In this document: positions 52,223-61,700 of the stretch, piece by piece
Layout of the letters: each line of letters opens with the position of its first letter
Position numbering within the stretch: position 1 is the first letter of the stretch
Source: Ensifer adhaerens
Lineage (GTDB): Bacteria; Pseudomonadota; Alphaproteobacteria; Rhizobiales; Rhizobiaceae
NCBI RefSeq assembly: GCF_028993555.1
Contig: NZ_CP118611.1
Location: 1,945,501-2,009,500, forward strand
Length of the DNA stretch: 64,000 nucleotides
Direction of reading: 5' to 3'
Program-made: the position numbers and the translations under genes
Notes under the pieces: generated by a model
What the model was told of the DNA's origin: nothing
The model's database searches: none
What the model saw: only the letters and a program-made list of their open reading frames with translations

Positions 52223-54552
52223 TGGCGCCGCCCCAGGCGGGTCAGCATGGAGGACGTCGCCAGCCCCAAGAGCACGGACAGCACGATCAGCAACAGCGCG
52301 TAGACCATGATGTTGCTGGACAACCAGTTGGCGAAGATCAGGCGGTAGTTTGTCACTGAAGCTGGCTGCGTTTGGACGAAATCGAAACCGGCGACCGGCG
52401 TGACTTCGATCTTGTCCGTCACCGGCTCGTAGGCCGAGACACGGCCGGAGAGCTGCTGCCAGCGCGCGGCATCGGCGATTGCGGAAGCCCCCTCGCGCAG
52501 TTGCTTGGCCGTCGGCGCCGTCAGCAAGGTCCAGGTCGCGTCGTCAGTGGGGTTGGCGCCCTGTGCCAGAACCAGGCTTGCCGTTTCCGACGGAGCAAAT
52601 TCGGTCTGTGTTTCGGGCACGATGCGCAGCGAGCTCAGCGAAATGTCGAATTCCTGCTTCACCCAGGTCTGGAATGCCGTGACCTGATTTCGCCATGCGC
52701 CGCCACTGAGACGCGTCTGCCACGCGTCGATGGCTTGCTGTGTCTGGTTGCCCGAGCCGGCAACCTCGGCATTGCCCCAGGACATCTGCCGGGCAGCGTC
52801 GATGCCGACCTGGGTCAGCACCGTCTTTGGCAGTTGCGGCATGGCACCGATGAAAAGCGCATTGCGGTTGCCGGCCGCAAGCGGCGACGTGACCACTTCG
52901 ACGGCGAGCGGCCTGCCGCCGGCAACGGCCAGACGGGCAAGAAAGGTCGCCGCGGCCGAGAGTGTGTCCTCGTCCGCACGGTCGAGATAGAGCGGTATGG
53001 CGGCGGTGTCGCTGCGGTAGGGCGCTGCCGCCCCGGAAATCGCGGCAAGGTTCGGCCGAAGGCCAATTCGTGCGAAGTTCGGCATGCGCAACTCCGAGGT
53101 GTCGAAGAGCGCGAAGCGCGGATCGTTGGCAGCGGGCGTCCCTGGCGCGCACGCCTTGTCCGGCTCGGCAGTCAGCACCGCCTCGATCTCGATCAGGTTG
53201 GGACCGGGTTTGAAGTGGCGCATCGTCACATTGATCGGCAGGTGGCGCAGAATGTCGCCCGTCACCGAGTTCAAGGGGATCGTCGATGCGATGTTGCCGT
53301 TGACGTAAATGTCGATGTGACTGCCGGGCAGAACGGTCTCGGTATAGGCCGCATCAAGCAGCAACGTCGCATCGCCATAGGCGTCCGCATAGAAATCCGA
53401 CGGTACGGCAACGGAGAAGCGCGTGCGGAAACGCCGGCCGGTGAATTCACTGGTCTCGACCCCGAGCTCCGAGAAGCGCAAGCGCGCGCTCGAAACCACC
53501 AGAGGTGTTTCCGGCAGCAGCCAGCGGCCGGTGGCAATCACGTCCCGCGGCACGTTGCTCGGGCGGTCCATCGGCTGGGTGACCCCTTCGATCGCCTCCT
53601 GCACCGCCGACCAGTCCGGCCCGCTGATGACCAGGACCGAAGCCTTCGTCCTGTTGTCGTGCATGAACATGGCGACCGGCCCGCTCGAAGCACCGTCCGG
53701 CACCCGCTCGAGCAGCGGCGCCAACTCCTCGGCGGTGCCGACGAGGGCGGTGATCTGGCCGGGTTTGCCGAGTTCGGGCATGGTTTCGCTGAGCGAAAGC
53801 TCTTGCGCCGGCATCTGACCGCGCAGTGCCAGCCCTTGCGAAAGCCGCATAAGGGCGGCCGTGCGGCTCGGCTGTTGGAGCCCGGGAACAACCAGGTTGA
53901 ACTGCGTGCGGCCACTCTCGTCGAGGCCGACCGCGCGCACGTCGTCAAGGCTCGAAAGCACTGCGCTTTCGCCCGAGGAGAAGCGAATGAAGGCGGAATC
54001 CGGCGCGATCTCCGTCCAGAGCTCATAGGTCGATTCGACCGTGCAGTCCGTGCGATGACGCTGGCGGACCTTGAACCGGATGTCGTTGGCGCCGGCACGC
54101 AGCAGCCCCGGCTTCAGGTCGTAGCTCAACGGCTCTGCTGTTTCGGCGGACCCTATCGCACCGCCGCCGGCGAGTTCGCCGTTGACGAAGACCTGCAGCA
54201 TCGACGCCTCGGGAGCGACGACGATCGCGTTCTGATAGGCAAAATTCAATGTCGCCGCGGCCTGCGCCTGTGCCGGCGTCAGATAGATGGACCAGGTGCG
54301 CTCGTCGACCTCGCCTGTCAGCGACAACGCGCTGAAGGGAATGATGAAGCGCTTGAACTCATCGGATGCCCCGACAGCAACCGGCGGTTCGGCTACCACC
54401 CCACCATTCTCACCCGAGGTCGTCGCCGGCGGCTGCAGAACCGGCGCATCTGCAGGGCGTTCGCCGGACATGTCAAAGGGTGACGGTTGAGCAAACACAC
54501 CGGCCGTCGTCACAGCCAGCAGGGAGGCTACAAGAACGAGGCGCCGGATCAT
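52219..54552 (-). CDS. bcsB: Cellulose synthase regulatory subunit BcsB
   Basis: A 777-residue periplasmic protein with signal peptide at 1-22 (LVLVASLLAVTTAGVFA), repeated carbohydrate-binding/flavodoxin-like domains and a C-terminal membrane anchor (FANWLSSNIMVYALLLIVLSVLLGL in parts). Motifs such as SGRFRTRF-like beta segments, GDILRHLPINVTMRHFKPGPN and SWGNAEVAGSGNQTQQ fit the BcsB family. It guides the glucan across the periplasm with BcsA. The start ATG 54552 shares one base with the bcsA stop (TGATG). Confidence 0.92.
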   Translation of the reverse strand: MIRRLVLVASLLAVTTAGVFAQPSPFDMSGERPADAPVLQPPATTSGENGGVVAEPPVAVGASDEFKRFIIPFSALSLTGEVDERTWSIYLTPAQAQAAATLNFAYQNAIVVAPEASMLQVFVNGELAGGGAIGSAETAEPLSYDLKPGLLRAGANDIRFKVRQRHRTDCTVESTYELWTEIAPDSAFIRFSSGESAVLSSLDDVRAVGLDESGRTQFNLVVPGLQQPSRTAALMRLSQGLALRGQMPAQELSLSETMPELGKPGQITALVGTAEELAPLLERVPDGASSGPVAMFMHDNRTKASVLVISGPDWSAVQEAIEGVTQPMDRPSNVPRDVIATGRWLLPETPLVVSSARLRFSELGVETSEFTGRRFRTRFSVAVPSDFYADAYGDATLLLDAAYTETVLPGSHIDIYVNGNIASTIPLNSVTGDILRHLPINVTMRHFKPGPNLIEIEAVLTAEPDKACAPGTPAANDPRFALFDTSELRMPNFARIGLRPNLAAISGAAAPYRSDTAAIPLYLDRADEDTLSAAATFLARLAVAGGRPLAVEVVTSPLAAGNRNALFIGAMPQLPKTVLTQVGIDAARQMSWGNAEVAGSGNQTQQAIDAWQTRLSGGAWRNQVTAFQTWVKQEFDISLSSLRIVPETQTEFAPSETASLVLAQGANPTDDATWTLLTAPTAKQLREGASAIADAARWQQLSGRVSAYEPVTDKIEVTPVAGFDFVQTQPASVTNYRLIFANWLSSNIMVYALLLIVLSVLLGLATSSMLTRLGRRQ

Positions 54553-56729
54553 CACGCTCCCCCCTTCTGCGCCTCGGAGCCGCGCAGGCTGCGAAGGAAA
54601 TAGATCATGCCGCGGCTCGTCTGGTAGAGCGCCAGCCACAGGAACCAGAGCGTACCGCGCACCAGGCCCGGATTGCCGCGCCGCGCGCTCTGAAACTCGC
54701 TCCACTGCCGTGAATTGGCAAAGATCAGGTCGGCGACCAGGCTGTGATGCCGTGCGACCTGCGGCAGATACCGGCAGCCGATGGTGGTGATGTCGCCAGC
54801 AACCTCCTTGTTCCGGATGGCGACAGGCAAAGATTCCGGTCCACCGCTGCCGCTATAGGGCTCGAAGCGGATCGTGCCCTCGGTATCGGTCGGCAGGAAC
54901 GATGCGTTGATGCCGAAGACCTGGACGCGGGCGCCGTGGGCGGAAACGTCCTCGATGGTTGCCGGATACCATTGGTCGGCAACACCGAATTCGCAGCGGC
55001 GGCTGACCTTGACACGACGCGAGGCAGCCCGCTCGCCGCGTTCGGACACGACGCCGAGCACGCAGCCGGCCATGATCAGGTTCAGGAGATTCCAGCCGCC
55101 GACGACGAGGGTGACGTCGGCCTTATATGGCTCGGTATAGACCCGGTAGACCGTCATCACCAGGGCGATCAGCAGCACCGCAAAGATGACGAAGAACGGT
55201 CGGGCGATTTCGGACAGGCGGCTTTCCTGGATCGATTCATCCTTTGCCGTCACCTTGAAGGTCGGCCGGCTCGGCCTGAGAAGAACGGAAATGACGGCCG
55301 GCAAGAGGTGCACCGTCTGCGCGAACTCATAAAGCTCGGAGATCCACGGCCAGCGGAACGACCCATAGAGATAGTTCTGCATCATCAGGTTCACGAGCAT
55401 GTAGGCAAGCGTATAGGCGAGGAACTCGCCGCCCGATGCCGTGAAGATCTCCAGATCGAAGAACAGGTAGAAGAGCGGCGCGAAGAGAAAGATCGTGCGC
55501 GGGATCGGAAACAGCCAGAACAGCGTCGAGGACATGTAGCAAAGACGCTGCGGGATCGACAGGCCGCTCTTGAACAGCGGGAAGCGGAAAATAAGGATCT
55601 GCATCATGCCCTGCGCCCAACGGCTGCGCTGGCCGATGAAGCTCGCAAAGGTCGCCGGCTGCAGACCGGCGATCAACGGGCGGTCGACATAGATACTGTT
55701 CCAGCCGCGCCCGTGCAGCGCAAGCGCGGTTTCGCAATCCTCGGTGATGCTCATGCCGCTGAAGCCCTCGGTATCCTCCAGCGCCTTGCGACGGAGAACG
55801 GCGGCCGAGCCGCAGAAGAAGGCGGCATTCCACTTGTCGAGGCCGCGCTGGATGATGCCGTAGAACATTTCGTTCTCGCTCGGCATCTTCTCGAAGGTGC
55901 GCAGATTGCGCTCGAGCGGGTCCGGATTGAGGAAGAAGTGCGGCGTCTGAACCAGGAACAGCTTCGGGTCCTGCTCGAAATAGCCGACGGTCTCCAGCAG
56001 GAAATCGCGCGCCGGCGCGTGGTCCGCGTCGAAGACGGCGATCAGCTCGCCGTCGGAATGCAGCATGCCATTGTTGAGGTTGCCAGCCTTGGCGTGTTCG
56101 TTGCGCTCGCGCGTGAGATAGCGCACACCGAGATCGTCGCACAGCGCCTGCAGTTCCGCATTGCGGGCGGATGCGCGCTGCGCTTCGACGAGGTTTGCCG
56201 AGTTGCGCTTCTGCTGGGTGCCGCCATCGTCGAGCAGCCAGACCGTCAGCTTGTCGGCGGGATAGTCCATCGCCTTGGCTGCGGCGAGCGTGTTGGCCAA
56301 CAGCCCGGCATCCTCGTTGTAGGACGGCACGAAGACGTCGACCTTCGGGAACTTGCCGGGAGAAACGGAGCTCGCCTTGCGCGGCGGCAGCGGCATCGCC
56401 ACCACGAACAAGCTTAGCGACAGCATCATGACGCTGTACATTTCCGCGAGGTAGAGCAGGAAGCCCGGGATGAAGTTCTCAGGCTGGTTCAATGGCGGCA
56501 AGGTGCTCGTCGTGCGCCAATAGACGTAGCGCAGCACCACGGCCGTGCCGAAGGCGAGCGCGATCAGGCGCCAGCGACCGCCGGCATTGGCGAGCTTGAG
56601 CACGGCCATGAACGTGACGATGAGAACGCTGACGATCAGCTGGGTCTGGAGATTGACCGGCAATGTGATGACGGCCATGACGCAAAGCGAGAAGAACGCC
56701 CAAGCGGCTACAGATCCGACCTTGCTCAT
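54552..56729 (-). CDS. bcsA: Cellulose synthase catalytic subunit BcsA
   Basis: A 725-residue GT2 synthase. The membrane-embedded N-terminus precedes the catalytic domain, with FVPSYNED near residue 140, VFDADHAPARDF (DxD), ITEDCETALALHGRGW (TED) and the processivity motif QRSRWAQGM. At least four further membrane helices follow, then a PilZ domain near 570-660 (RRVKVSRRCEF, then DVSAHGARVQV) for c-di-GMP activation. No diguanylate cyclase gene is in the window. bcsN lies upstream, bcsB immediately downstream. Confidence 0.95.
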   Translation of the reverse strand: MSKVGSVAAWAFFSLCVMAVITLPVNLQTQLIVSVLIVTFMAVLKLANAGGRWRLIALAFGTAVVLRYVYWRTTSTLPPLNQPENFIPGFLLYLAEMYSVMMLSLSLFVVAMPLPPRKASSVSPGKFPKVDVFVPSYNEDAGLLANTLAAAKAMDYPADKLTVWLLDDGGTQQKRNSANLVEAQRASARNAELQALCDDLGVRYLTRERNEHAKAGNLNNGMLHSDGELIAVFDADHAPARDFLLETVGYFEQDPKLFLVQTPHFFLNPDPLERNLRTFEKMPSENEMFYGIIQRGLDKWNAAFFCGSAAVLRRKALEDTEGFSGMSITEDCETALALHGRGWNSIYVDRPLIAGLQPATFASFIGQRSRWAQGMMQILIFRFPLFKSGLSIPQRLCYMSSTLFWLFPIPRTIFLFAPLFYLFFDLEIFTASGGEFLAYTLAYMLVNLMMQNYLYGSFRWPWISELYEFAQTVHLLPAVISVLLRPSRPTFKVTAKDESIQESRLSEIARPFFVIFAVLLIALVMTVYRVYTEPYKADVTLVVGGWNLLNLIMAGCVLGVVSERGERAASRRVKVSRRCEFGVADQWYPATIEDVSAHGARVQVFGINASFLPTDTEGTIRFEPYSGSGGPESLPVAIRNKEVAGDITTIGCRYLPQVARHHSLVADLIFANSRQWSEFQSARRGNPGLVRGTLWFLWLALYQTSRGMIYFLRSLRGSEAQKGGA

Positions 56730-56838
56730 ACATTTGCCTTCCAGCGTTCGGCGTCATGCCACTGGTATTGCTCATCCTACCTTCGATCGAGTTTCCTCAA
56801 TCTGCCTCAGCCTTTAGCAACCGATGGTTAGCAGTCGA

Positions 56839-57855
56839 TTAAGGGCACGCTCCTCCGGCCTGCTGTGCATCGCATGCCGGCGCCGGCACGATCACGGATG
56901 GCACCGTTTTCGCAAGACTGCCCGGCTGCGGCAGTGCCGCAGTGCCGTCCGGACGCGGCAGCGGAATGGATACCCCTGCGGTTGGCTCTATGACCGGCTT
57001 CTGCTGTTGCGCGGTTGGTACGGCGCGAACCTCACGGCGAACGACCGCGGGCGCCGGGCGTGTCGTGACGGTCACCGGTGTGCTTTCGGTCGGCGCCTGC
57101 TCTTTGCGGTAGATCGGGCTGCCGGTACGGCCGATCCCCGCCTCAAGCGGCGGCGGCGCCCCATAGGGGTTCCAGGCGGGATCGCCGAAGGTTCCGGTGA
57201 TGGTGTAGCCGTAGACCGGCGCCAGGAGTTCGGCCTCGCTCGCCCCTGTCGCGCAATAACGAAGCCTGACCTGAATGGTGCCATAGCCCTTGAGCGGAGA
57301 ACGGTGGTTCTCCTGCTGGCGGATTTGCTGCCATGCGAAGATACAGGCATCGTCCGCCCGCCCCCGGCCGAAGGCATAACCGAACGGGCCGTAATTGTTC
57401 TGGAGGAAATAGGGATTGAGTGCCAGGGGAACGCCGGGAAGCGCCCGACGCGCCTCAGCCATCATCCTGTTGTCCTGAATGCCGGCGTAGCGGCTGCTCT
57501 TCTGCTGGTCGAACCTTGCGTCCATAGGGCCGAAGAACTTGGCATGCAGTACATTCTGTCCTGGCGTGGCAGCGGACGTATAGAGGTAGATGTCCTGCTC
57601 GATGGCATTGGTGCGGCGTCGCTCGACGACGTTCAAGACCGCCGGTCCGCCGGGCGGTGGCAGGATCAGTGCGTTTTCGGCGGGAACCATAGTGCTGCCA
57701 GTCGGCGTACCGACATCCTGGCGCGTCGTGCAGCCTGACATCACTGCTGTAGCGCCCAGCAAAGCGGCTACCGCGACGGAAGCATGCCAGCCTTTCGAAA
57801 AGCGCGGACGCTCTTCCAGCGTGCCGAATCTCCGACTCAGATATCCTTGCATCAT
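56839..57855 (-). CDS. bcsN: Cellulose biosynthesis protein BcsN
   Basis: A 338-residue lipoprotein-like protein: an N-terminal hydrophobic segment ending in VMSGC (residues 29-42), a plausible lipobox, then the BcsN-type region (ALNPYFLQNNYGPFGYAFGR, then ACIFAWQQIRQ, then GTIQVRLRYC). The C-terminal third is Pro/Thr/Val-rich and probably disordered. BcsN is found with bcsAB in rhizobia and Agrobacterium; its role is not well defined. It lies 110 bases upstream of bcsA on the same strand and probably heads the operon. Confidence 0.85.
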   Translation of the reverse strand: MMQGYLSRRFGTLEERPRFSKGWHASVAVAALLGATAVMSGCTTRQDVGTPTGSTMVPAENALILPPPGGPAVLNVVERRRTNAIEQDIYLYTSAATPGQNVLHAKFFGPMDARFDQQKSSRYAGIQDNRMMAEARRALPGVPLALNPYFLQNNYGPFGYAFGRGRADDACIFAWQQIRQQENHRSPLKGYGTIQVRLRYCATGASEAELLAPVYGYTITGTFGDPAWNPYGAPPPLEAGIGRTGSPIYRKEQAPTESTPVTVTTRPAPAVVRREVRAVPTAQQQKPVIEPTAGVSIPLPRPDGTAALPQPGSLAKTVPSVIVPAPACDAQQAGGACP

Positions 57856-57991
57856 GGCTGAGCATTAAGTGATTCACCCCATTTCGCAAACCCGAGAAGA
57901 ATGGGGCATCGACGCGGAGAACCGGCGGGGCGCGGCTTTATGGCAACGCCGGATCAAGATTTCGGGGAACCTCTCAAGGTCCCTTCGGGCG

Positions 57992-58549
57992 CTAGCGGCC
58001 GTTCGCGGCACCCAGTCGCGCAAGCTCGACGAGTGAAGCTCGGATGACGTCCTGCGACGGCGGAGCGACGTCCACGATCACCGTCAAGGGCTCGCCGGCA
58101 GGGTCTTCCAGAGTCGCGAGCTGCGTGTCGAGCAACGAGGCGGGCATGAAATGTCCCGTCCGGCGCTGCATCCGTCCGACCAGCACATCGCGCTCGCCGT
58201 GCAGATAGACAAAAGCAATGGGCCGTCCGGCGCTCTCGCGCAGCAGATCACGATAGCTGCGCTTCAGTGCCGAGCAGGAGACGACGACCGGCGCGTCTCC
58301 CGAGGCCAGCTGTCGGCCGATTTCCTTCAGCCACGGCCAGCGGTCCGCATCGGTGAGCGGAATGCCCGCCGACATCTTGCGGATGTTTTCCTCTGGATGC
58401 AGCGCATCCCCCTCGACGAAACGGTAACCGCAAGCAGCGGCGATGGCCTCGCCGACCGAGGTCTTGCCGGTACCGGACACGCCCATCACGACGATGGAAC
58501 CGGGAAATGCCAGGTGAACACCCGCCCCGGACGCATGATCGATCGACAT
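57992..58549 (-). CDS. gntK: Gluconokinase (GntK family)
   Basis: A 185-residue P-loop kinase with Walker A GVSGTGKT at residues 23-30, the gluconokinase motif EGDALHPEENIRKMSAGIPLTD, and CSALKRSYRDLLR. It phosphorylates D-gluconate to 6-phosphogluconate. Alternative starts lie at 58582 and further upstream; ATG 58549 has AAGGTG nearby. It is 96 bases from the aldolase gene on the same strand and may be part of the sugar operon, or separate. Confidence 0.85.
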   Translation of the reverse strand: MSIDHASGAGVHLAFPGSIVVMGVSGTGKTSVGEAIAAACGYRFVEGDALHPEENIRKMSAGIPLTDADRWPWLKEIGRQLASGDAPVVVSCSALKRSYRDLLRESAGRPIAFVYLHGERDVLVGRMQRRTGHFMPASLLDTQLATLEDPAGEPLTVIVDVAPPSQDVIRASLVELARLGAANGR

Positions 58550-58645
58550 GGACACCTTGCTCCCTGCATCTGCCGCACTCATTCTCCCTGATAGCGTCGC
58601 GGCACCGGGTGAACAAGGCGGCTCATACAAGTCTCGGGTGATACC

Positions 58646-59341
58646 TCAAACTGCAGCACGGGGGCGAGCGACGTCATTGACGCCCTCACCATCCGGCGCC
58701 TGGCCGTAGCTCATGCGGCGCATTTGGGCGATGACCCGCTCCATCTCGTCGTCGGGCAGCACCGGCGGCTCGCCGAGCGTCAAGACCTGGACATACATGC
58801 GCGACAGGGTCTCGATCTCGATCGCCAGCCACAGGGCCGACTCAAGCGTTTTGCCAAGCGAAATCTGGCCATGCTGGCCAAGCAGGCAGGCGGTGCGGTC
58901 CTTGAGCGCCACCAGCGCATTGTCGGAGAGCGCCTGGGTGCCGAAGGTCGCATATTCGGCACAGCGGATGGTCGTGCCGCCGGCGATGCCGGTCATGTAG
59001 TGGAAGCTTGGGATGGTCTTGTGATGGCAGGCAAGGGTCGTCGCGTAGACCGAATGGCAATGCAGCACGACGTTGATATCCGTGCGCTCCCTCAGGATAT
59101 CGCGATGGAACCGCCATTCGGACGACGGGCGAAGGCCGACATAGGTGCCGTCGAAATCCATTTCGACCAGATCTTCCGGCTGCATCGTCTCATAGGGCAT
59201 TGACGAGGGCGTGATCAGGAAGCCGGTATCGGTGCGCACCGAAATGTTGCCCGCGGTGCCCTGGTTGATGCCACTCGAATTCATCCGGCGGCAGATGTCC
59301 ACCATCTCGCGGCGGAGCGACAGAGTATCTGTCTTGGTCAT
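58646..59341 (-). CDS. Class II aldolase (L-fuculose-phosphate aldolase type)
   Basis: A 231-residue zinc aldolase. Catalytic E75 (PSSEWRFH) and zinc ligands H94 and H96 (VLHCHSVYAT) and H157 (LLGQHGQISLG) are all present, along with GTAGNISVR. It should cleave a ketose 1-phosphate to dihydroxyacetone phosphate and an aldehyde, or decarboxylate a related acid. The start overlaps the kinase gene stop by 4 bases, so kinase and aldolase probably act in sequence. Confidence 0.9.
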   Translation of the reverse strand: MTKTDTLSLRREMVDICRRMNSSGINQGTAGNISVRTDTGFLITPSSMPYETMQPEDLVEMDFDGTYVGLRPSSEWRFHRDILRERTDINVVLHCHSVYATTLACHHKTIPSFHYMTGIAGGTTIRCAEYATFGTQALSDNALVALKDRTACLLGQHGQISLGKTLESALWLAIEIETLSRMYVQVLTLGEPPVLPDDEMERVIAQMRRMSYGQAPDGEGVNDVARPRAAV

Positions 59342-60807
59342 CGATATGTCCTTTCGAAGTCGCGACTGAAACCGTTGTTGTGCCCGGTGCGCGCCCGGGT
59401 CCGCCATTGCGACGCATAGACGGCGACCGCTGGCGAAAGATGTGAAACGTCGCCCGGATCGGCGAGCGAGAGCGGGGCCGGGCCCTGGCGCCGGCCCTCC
59501 CCCGCGAGCAGTGCGGCGCCTGAGGCAACGCCATAGGCATCGAGATTGAAGCGGACCCGCCGGTTCGGAATGAGCGCCGCAACGAGGCGGGCATAGAGGG
59601 GATCGCGCAGGAAGCTTCCGTCGAGCACGACCAGCGGCCCTGGCCCCAATGCCTCGACGCATTCCGCCGTCAGCAGGGCACAGTAAAGCAGCGCCAGCGC
59701 CTTGCGTTCGACCGGCGTCTCCGGCGGCGGCCCGTTGATGCGGCCGCGTCCGGCACTTCCCGGAAAGAGACCATCGTCGTCGCCGAAGGACGGCAGCGCC
59801 ATGGTGCGTCTGGCAATCAGACCGAGCACGACATCGTCCGGGACAGGGGCTGCCGGAGGTGCAGTGCCCGCCAGATGCGAAAACTCGCGCCCGCCCATGG
59901 TGAGCACCCCTCCGAGCGGTTTGCCGAAGACGTCGCTGTTCAGCGTCATGCCACGATGCTCGTCGAGCCGGTCGAGGGGCGCGCGGCCGGAAAAGCCGAC
60001 GATCCAGGTTCCTGTCGAGACGACGATGAAATCGGTCAGGCCGGCCGCGTGATAACGATAGTAATTGAGACTACTGTCGTGACCGCCCGCCAGCACCTGC
60101 AGCCCGTCCGGCAGCCCGTGGCGACGGGCAAGCTGTGGACGCACAGGGCCGAGGTGCTGCCAGGCATCGGCGAAATCCGGCATCAGCCGTTGCCAGCTGC
60201 GCGCAGCGACAATGGGCGCGAAGCGGCGCTCGGCAACGTTCCACAGGTGCGACTGTGCGCCGAGGAAACTGGCCTCCGACGCCGCAACGCCAGACAGACG
60301 CCACGCCCAGTACTGTGGCAGGCCGAGATAGTAGCGCGCGGCGTTGACAGCATCCGGCACATGCTCCTCCATCCAAAAGAGCTGGCGTGCCTGGTGGGTG
60401 GCGCTGTGCATCATCGCGCTGCCGCGATCGAAGAAGGAACCGGCAAGGGGCGCATAGCCTTGCCGGATCGCCTCCGGCAAAGGCTGCTCGTAGTCGATCA
60501 TCGGCACGGCGGCACCGGCCGCCGCATCGGGATCATCGCCGACGAGGACGCCACCGGACCCGTGACCGGCGGCGACGAAGGTCTGCAGCGGATGACGGCC
60601 GGCAAGCACTGCGAGATTGGAGAATATCCATTCCCCGAGGCTCGCGAGGTCGTGGTGCCGCCAGGGGGGACCCGGCAGCACCGGGTTCGCAACGCTCAGG
60701 GTTTCCAGAACGATGCCGCTCGCCGAGACCGCATTCAGTTTCACATTGGTCTTGCCGACATCGAGCACGGCGACCGTGCCGGCTGCGTCCTCCGCCGCGA
60801 CTGACAT
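59338..60807 (-). CDS. FGGY-family carbohydrate kinase
   Basis: A 489-residue FGGY kinase of the rhamnulokinase/fuculokinase-like branch. The N-terminal phosphate motif is VLDVGKTNVKLNAV. GGHDSSLNYYRYHAAGL and VVSTGTWIVGFSG form the ATP and substrate regions, and YGVASGAALLAGEG is C-terminal. It probably phosphorylates the ketose made by the neighbouring epimerase. It lies 42 bases downstream of the epimerase gene and overlaps the aldolase gene by 4 bases. Confidence 0.9.
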   Translation of the reverse strand: MSVAAEDAAGTVAVLDVGKTNVKLNAVSASGIVLETLSVANPVLPGPPWRHHDLASLGEWIFSNLAVLAGRHPLQTFVAAGHGSGGVLVGDDPDAAAGAAVPMIDYEQPLPEAIRQGYAPLAGSFFDRGSAMMHSATHQARQLFWMEEHVPDAVNAARYYLGLPQYWAWRLSGVAASEASFLGAQSHLWNVAERRFAPIVAARSWQRLMPDFADAWQHLGPVRPQLARRHGLPDGLQVLAGGHDSSLNYYRYHAAGLTDFIVVSTGTWIVGFSGRAPLDRLDEHRGMTLNSDVFGKPLGGVLTMGGREFSHLAGTAPPAAPVPDDVVLGLIARRTMALPSFGDDDGLFPGSAGRGRINGPPPETPVERKALALLYCALLTAECVEALGPGPLVVLDGSFLRDPLYARLVAALIPNRRVRFNLDAYGVASGAALLAGEGRRQGPAPLSLADPGDVSHLSPAVAVYASQWRTRARTGHNNGFSRDFERTYR

Positions 60808-60849
60808 GCCGCAACCCTCCCGTCCTGATCCAACGCGCGCAGAGGCGCT

Positions 60850-61698
60850 CTAGATCAAACCGTATTGTTTCGCCTTGTTACGCAGGAACGGCAGGCCGTT
60901 GCCCATGACCTCTTCCTCGTCCTTGGCAACGGGTCGCCAGACGGCAAGGCCGTAGGCCACCTCCGGCGGCATGTTGATGAAGCTCTCCATGGCAAGACCG
61001 CCCTTGAAGCCGATGGCGGCAAGTGTCGCGAAGATCTCGTCCCAGGCGCAATTGCCGTAACCGGGCGTTCCGCGATCGCTCTCGGACAGGTGGATGTATT
61101 TGATGAAATCGCGGGCATCGAGAATGCCGGTGCCGATGCCCTTTTCCTCGATGTTCATGTGGTAGGTGTCGAGGTGGACGAAGACGTTGTCGGCCCCGAC
61201 GCGCTTGATCATGTCGACCGCCTGCCAGCCGGTGTTGATCAGGTGGTTCTCATAGCGATTGACCGCCTCGACGCCGAGCTCGATGCCGCGCGTCTTCGCA
61301 TGCTTGGCTGCTGCCTGCAGCACGCGAGCGATGTTGTCATACTCAGCTTCGGTTGGCGGCACGCCGGTACGCTCGCCGATGCCGCCATAGATGACGCCGG
61401 AGAGCGCCTCACCGCCGAGGTCGGCCGTCTTGTCGATCGCCACCTTCAAATGCTCGATCGCCGCATCGGGGCGAACGGACGCCCAGGCGCGTTCCGGCAG
61501 GCCAAGAGAGCAGACGGCACGCAGCTTGTTCTTCTCAAGCAGCGCCTTGGTGTGAGCGGTGTCGACAGCCGGCGGATTGAGCATCGGGATCTCGATGAAA
61601 TCCACGGCGTATTTCACCGCCGCGGCCACTGCACGCTCGGCACCGGGGCGATCCCAATTCATGGTCCACATGCTCGTATGGACGCCAAAACCCTGCAT
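60850..61698 (-). CDS. Ketose 3-epimerase (D-tagatose/D-psicose 3-epimerase family)
   Basis: A 282-residue TIM-barrel isomerase/epimerase. E144 (GVEAVNRYEN), D177 (VHLDTYHMNIEE), H203 (YIHLSES) and E238 (LAMESF) are all offset by exactly 8 from the Glu152, Asp185, His211 and Glu246 set of Pseudomonas D-tagatose 3-epimerase (recalled family numbering), so the metal and catalytic residues are intact. It should interconvert C3 epimers of a ketose. It starts 3 bases after the permease stop, so it is co-transcribed with the transporter. Confidence 0.9.
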   Translation of the reverse strand: MQGFGVHTSMWTMNWDRPGAERAVAAAVKYAVDFIEIPMLNPPAVDTAHTKALLEKNKLRAVCSLGLPERAWASVRPDAAIEHLKVAIDKTADLGGEALSGVIYGGIGERTGVPPTEAEYDNIARVLQAAAKHAKTRGIELGVEAVNRYENHLINTGWQAVDMIKRVGADNVFVHLDTYHMNIEEKGIGTGILDARDFIKYIHLSESDRGTPGYGNCAWDEIFATLAAIGFKGGLAMESFINMPPEVAYGLAVWRPVAKDEEEVMGNGLPFLRNKAKQYGLI

Positions 61699-61700
61699 GG

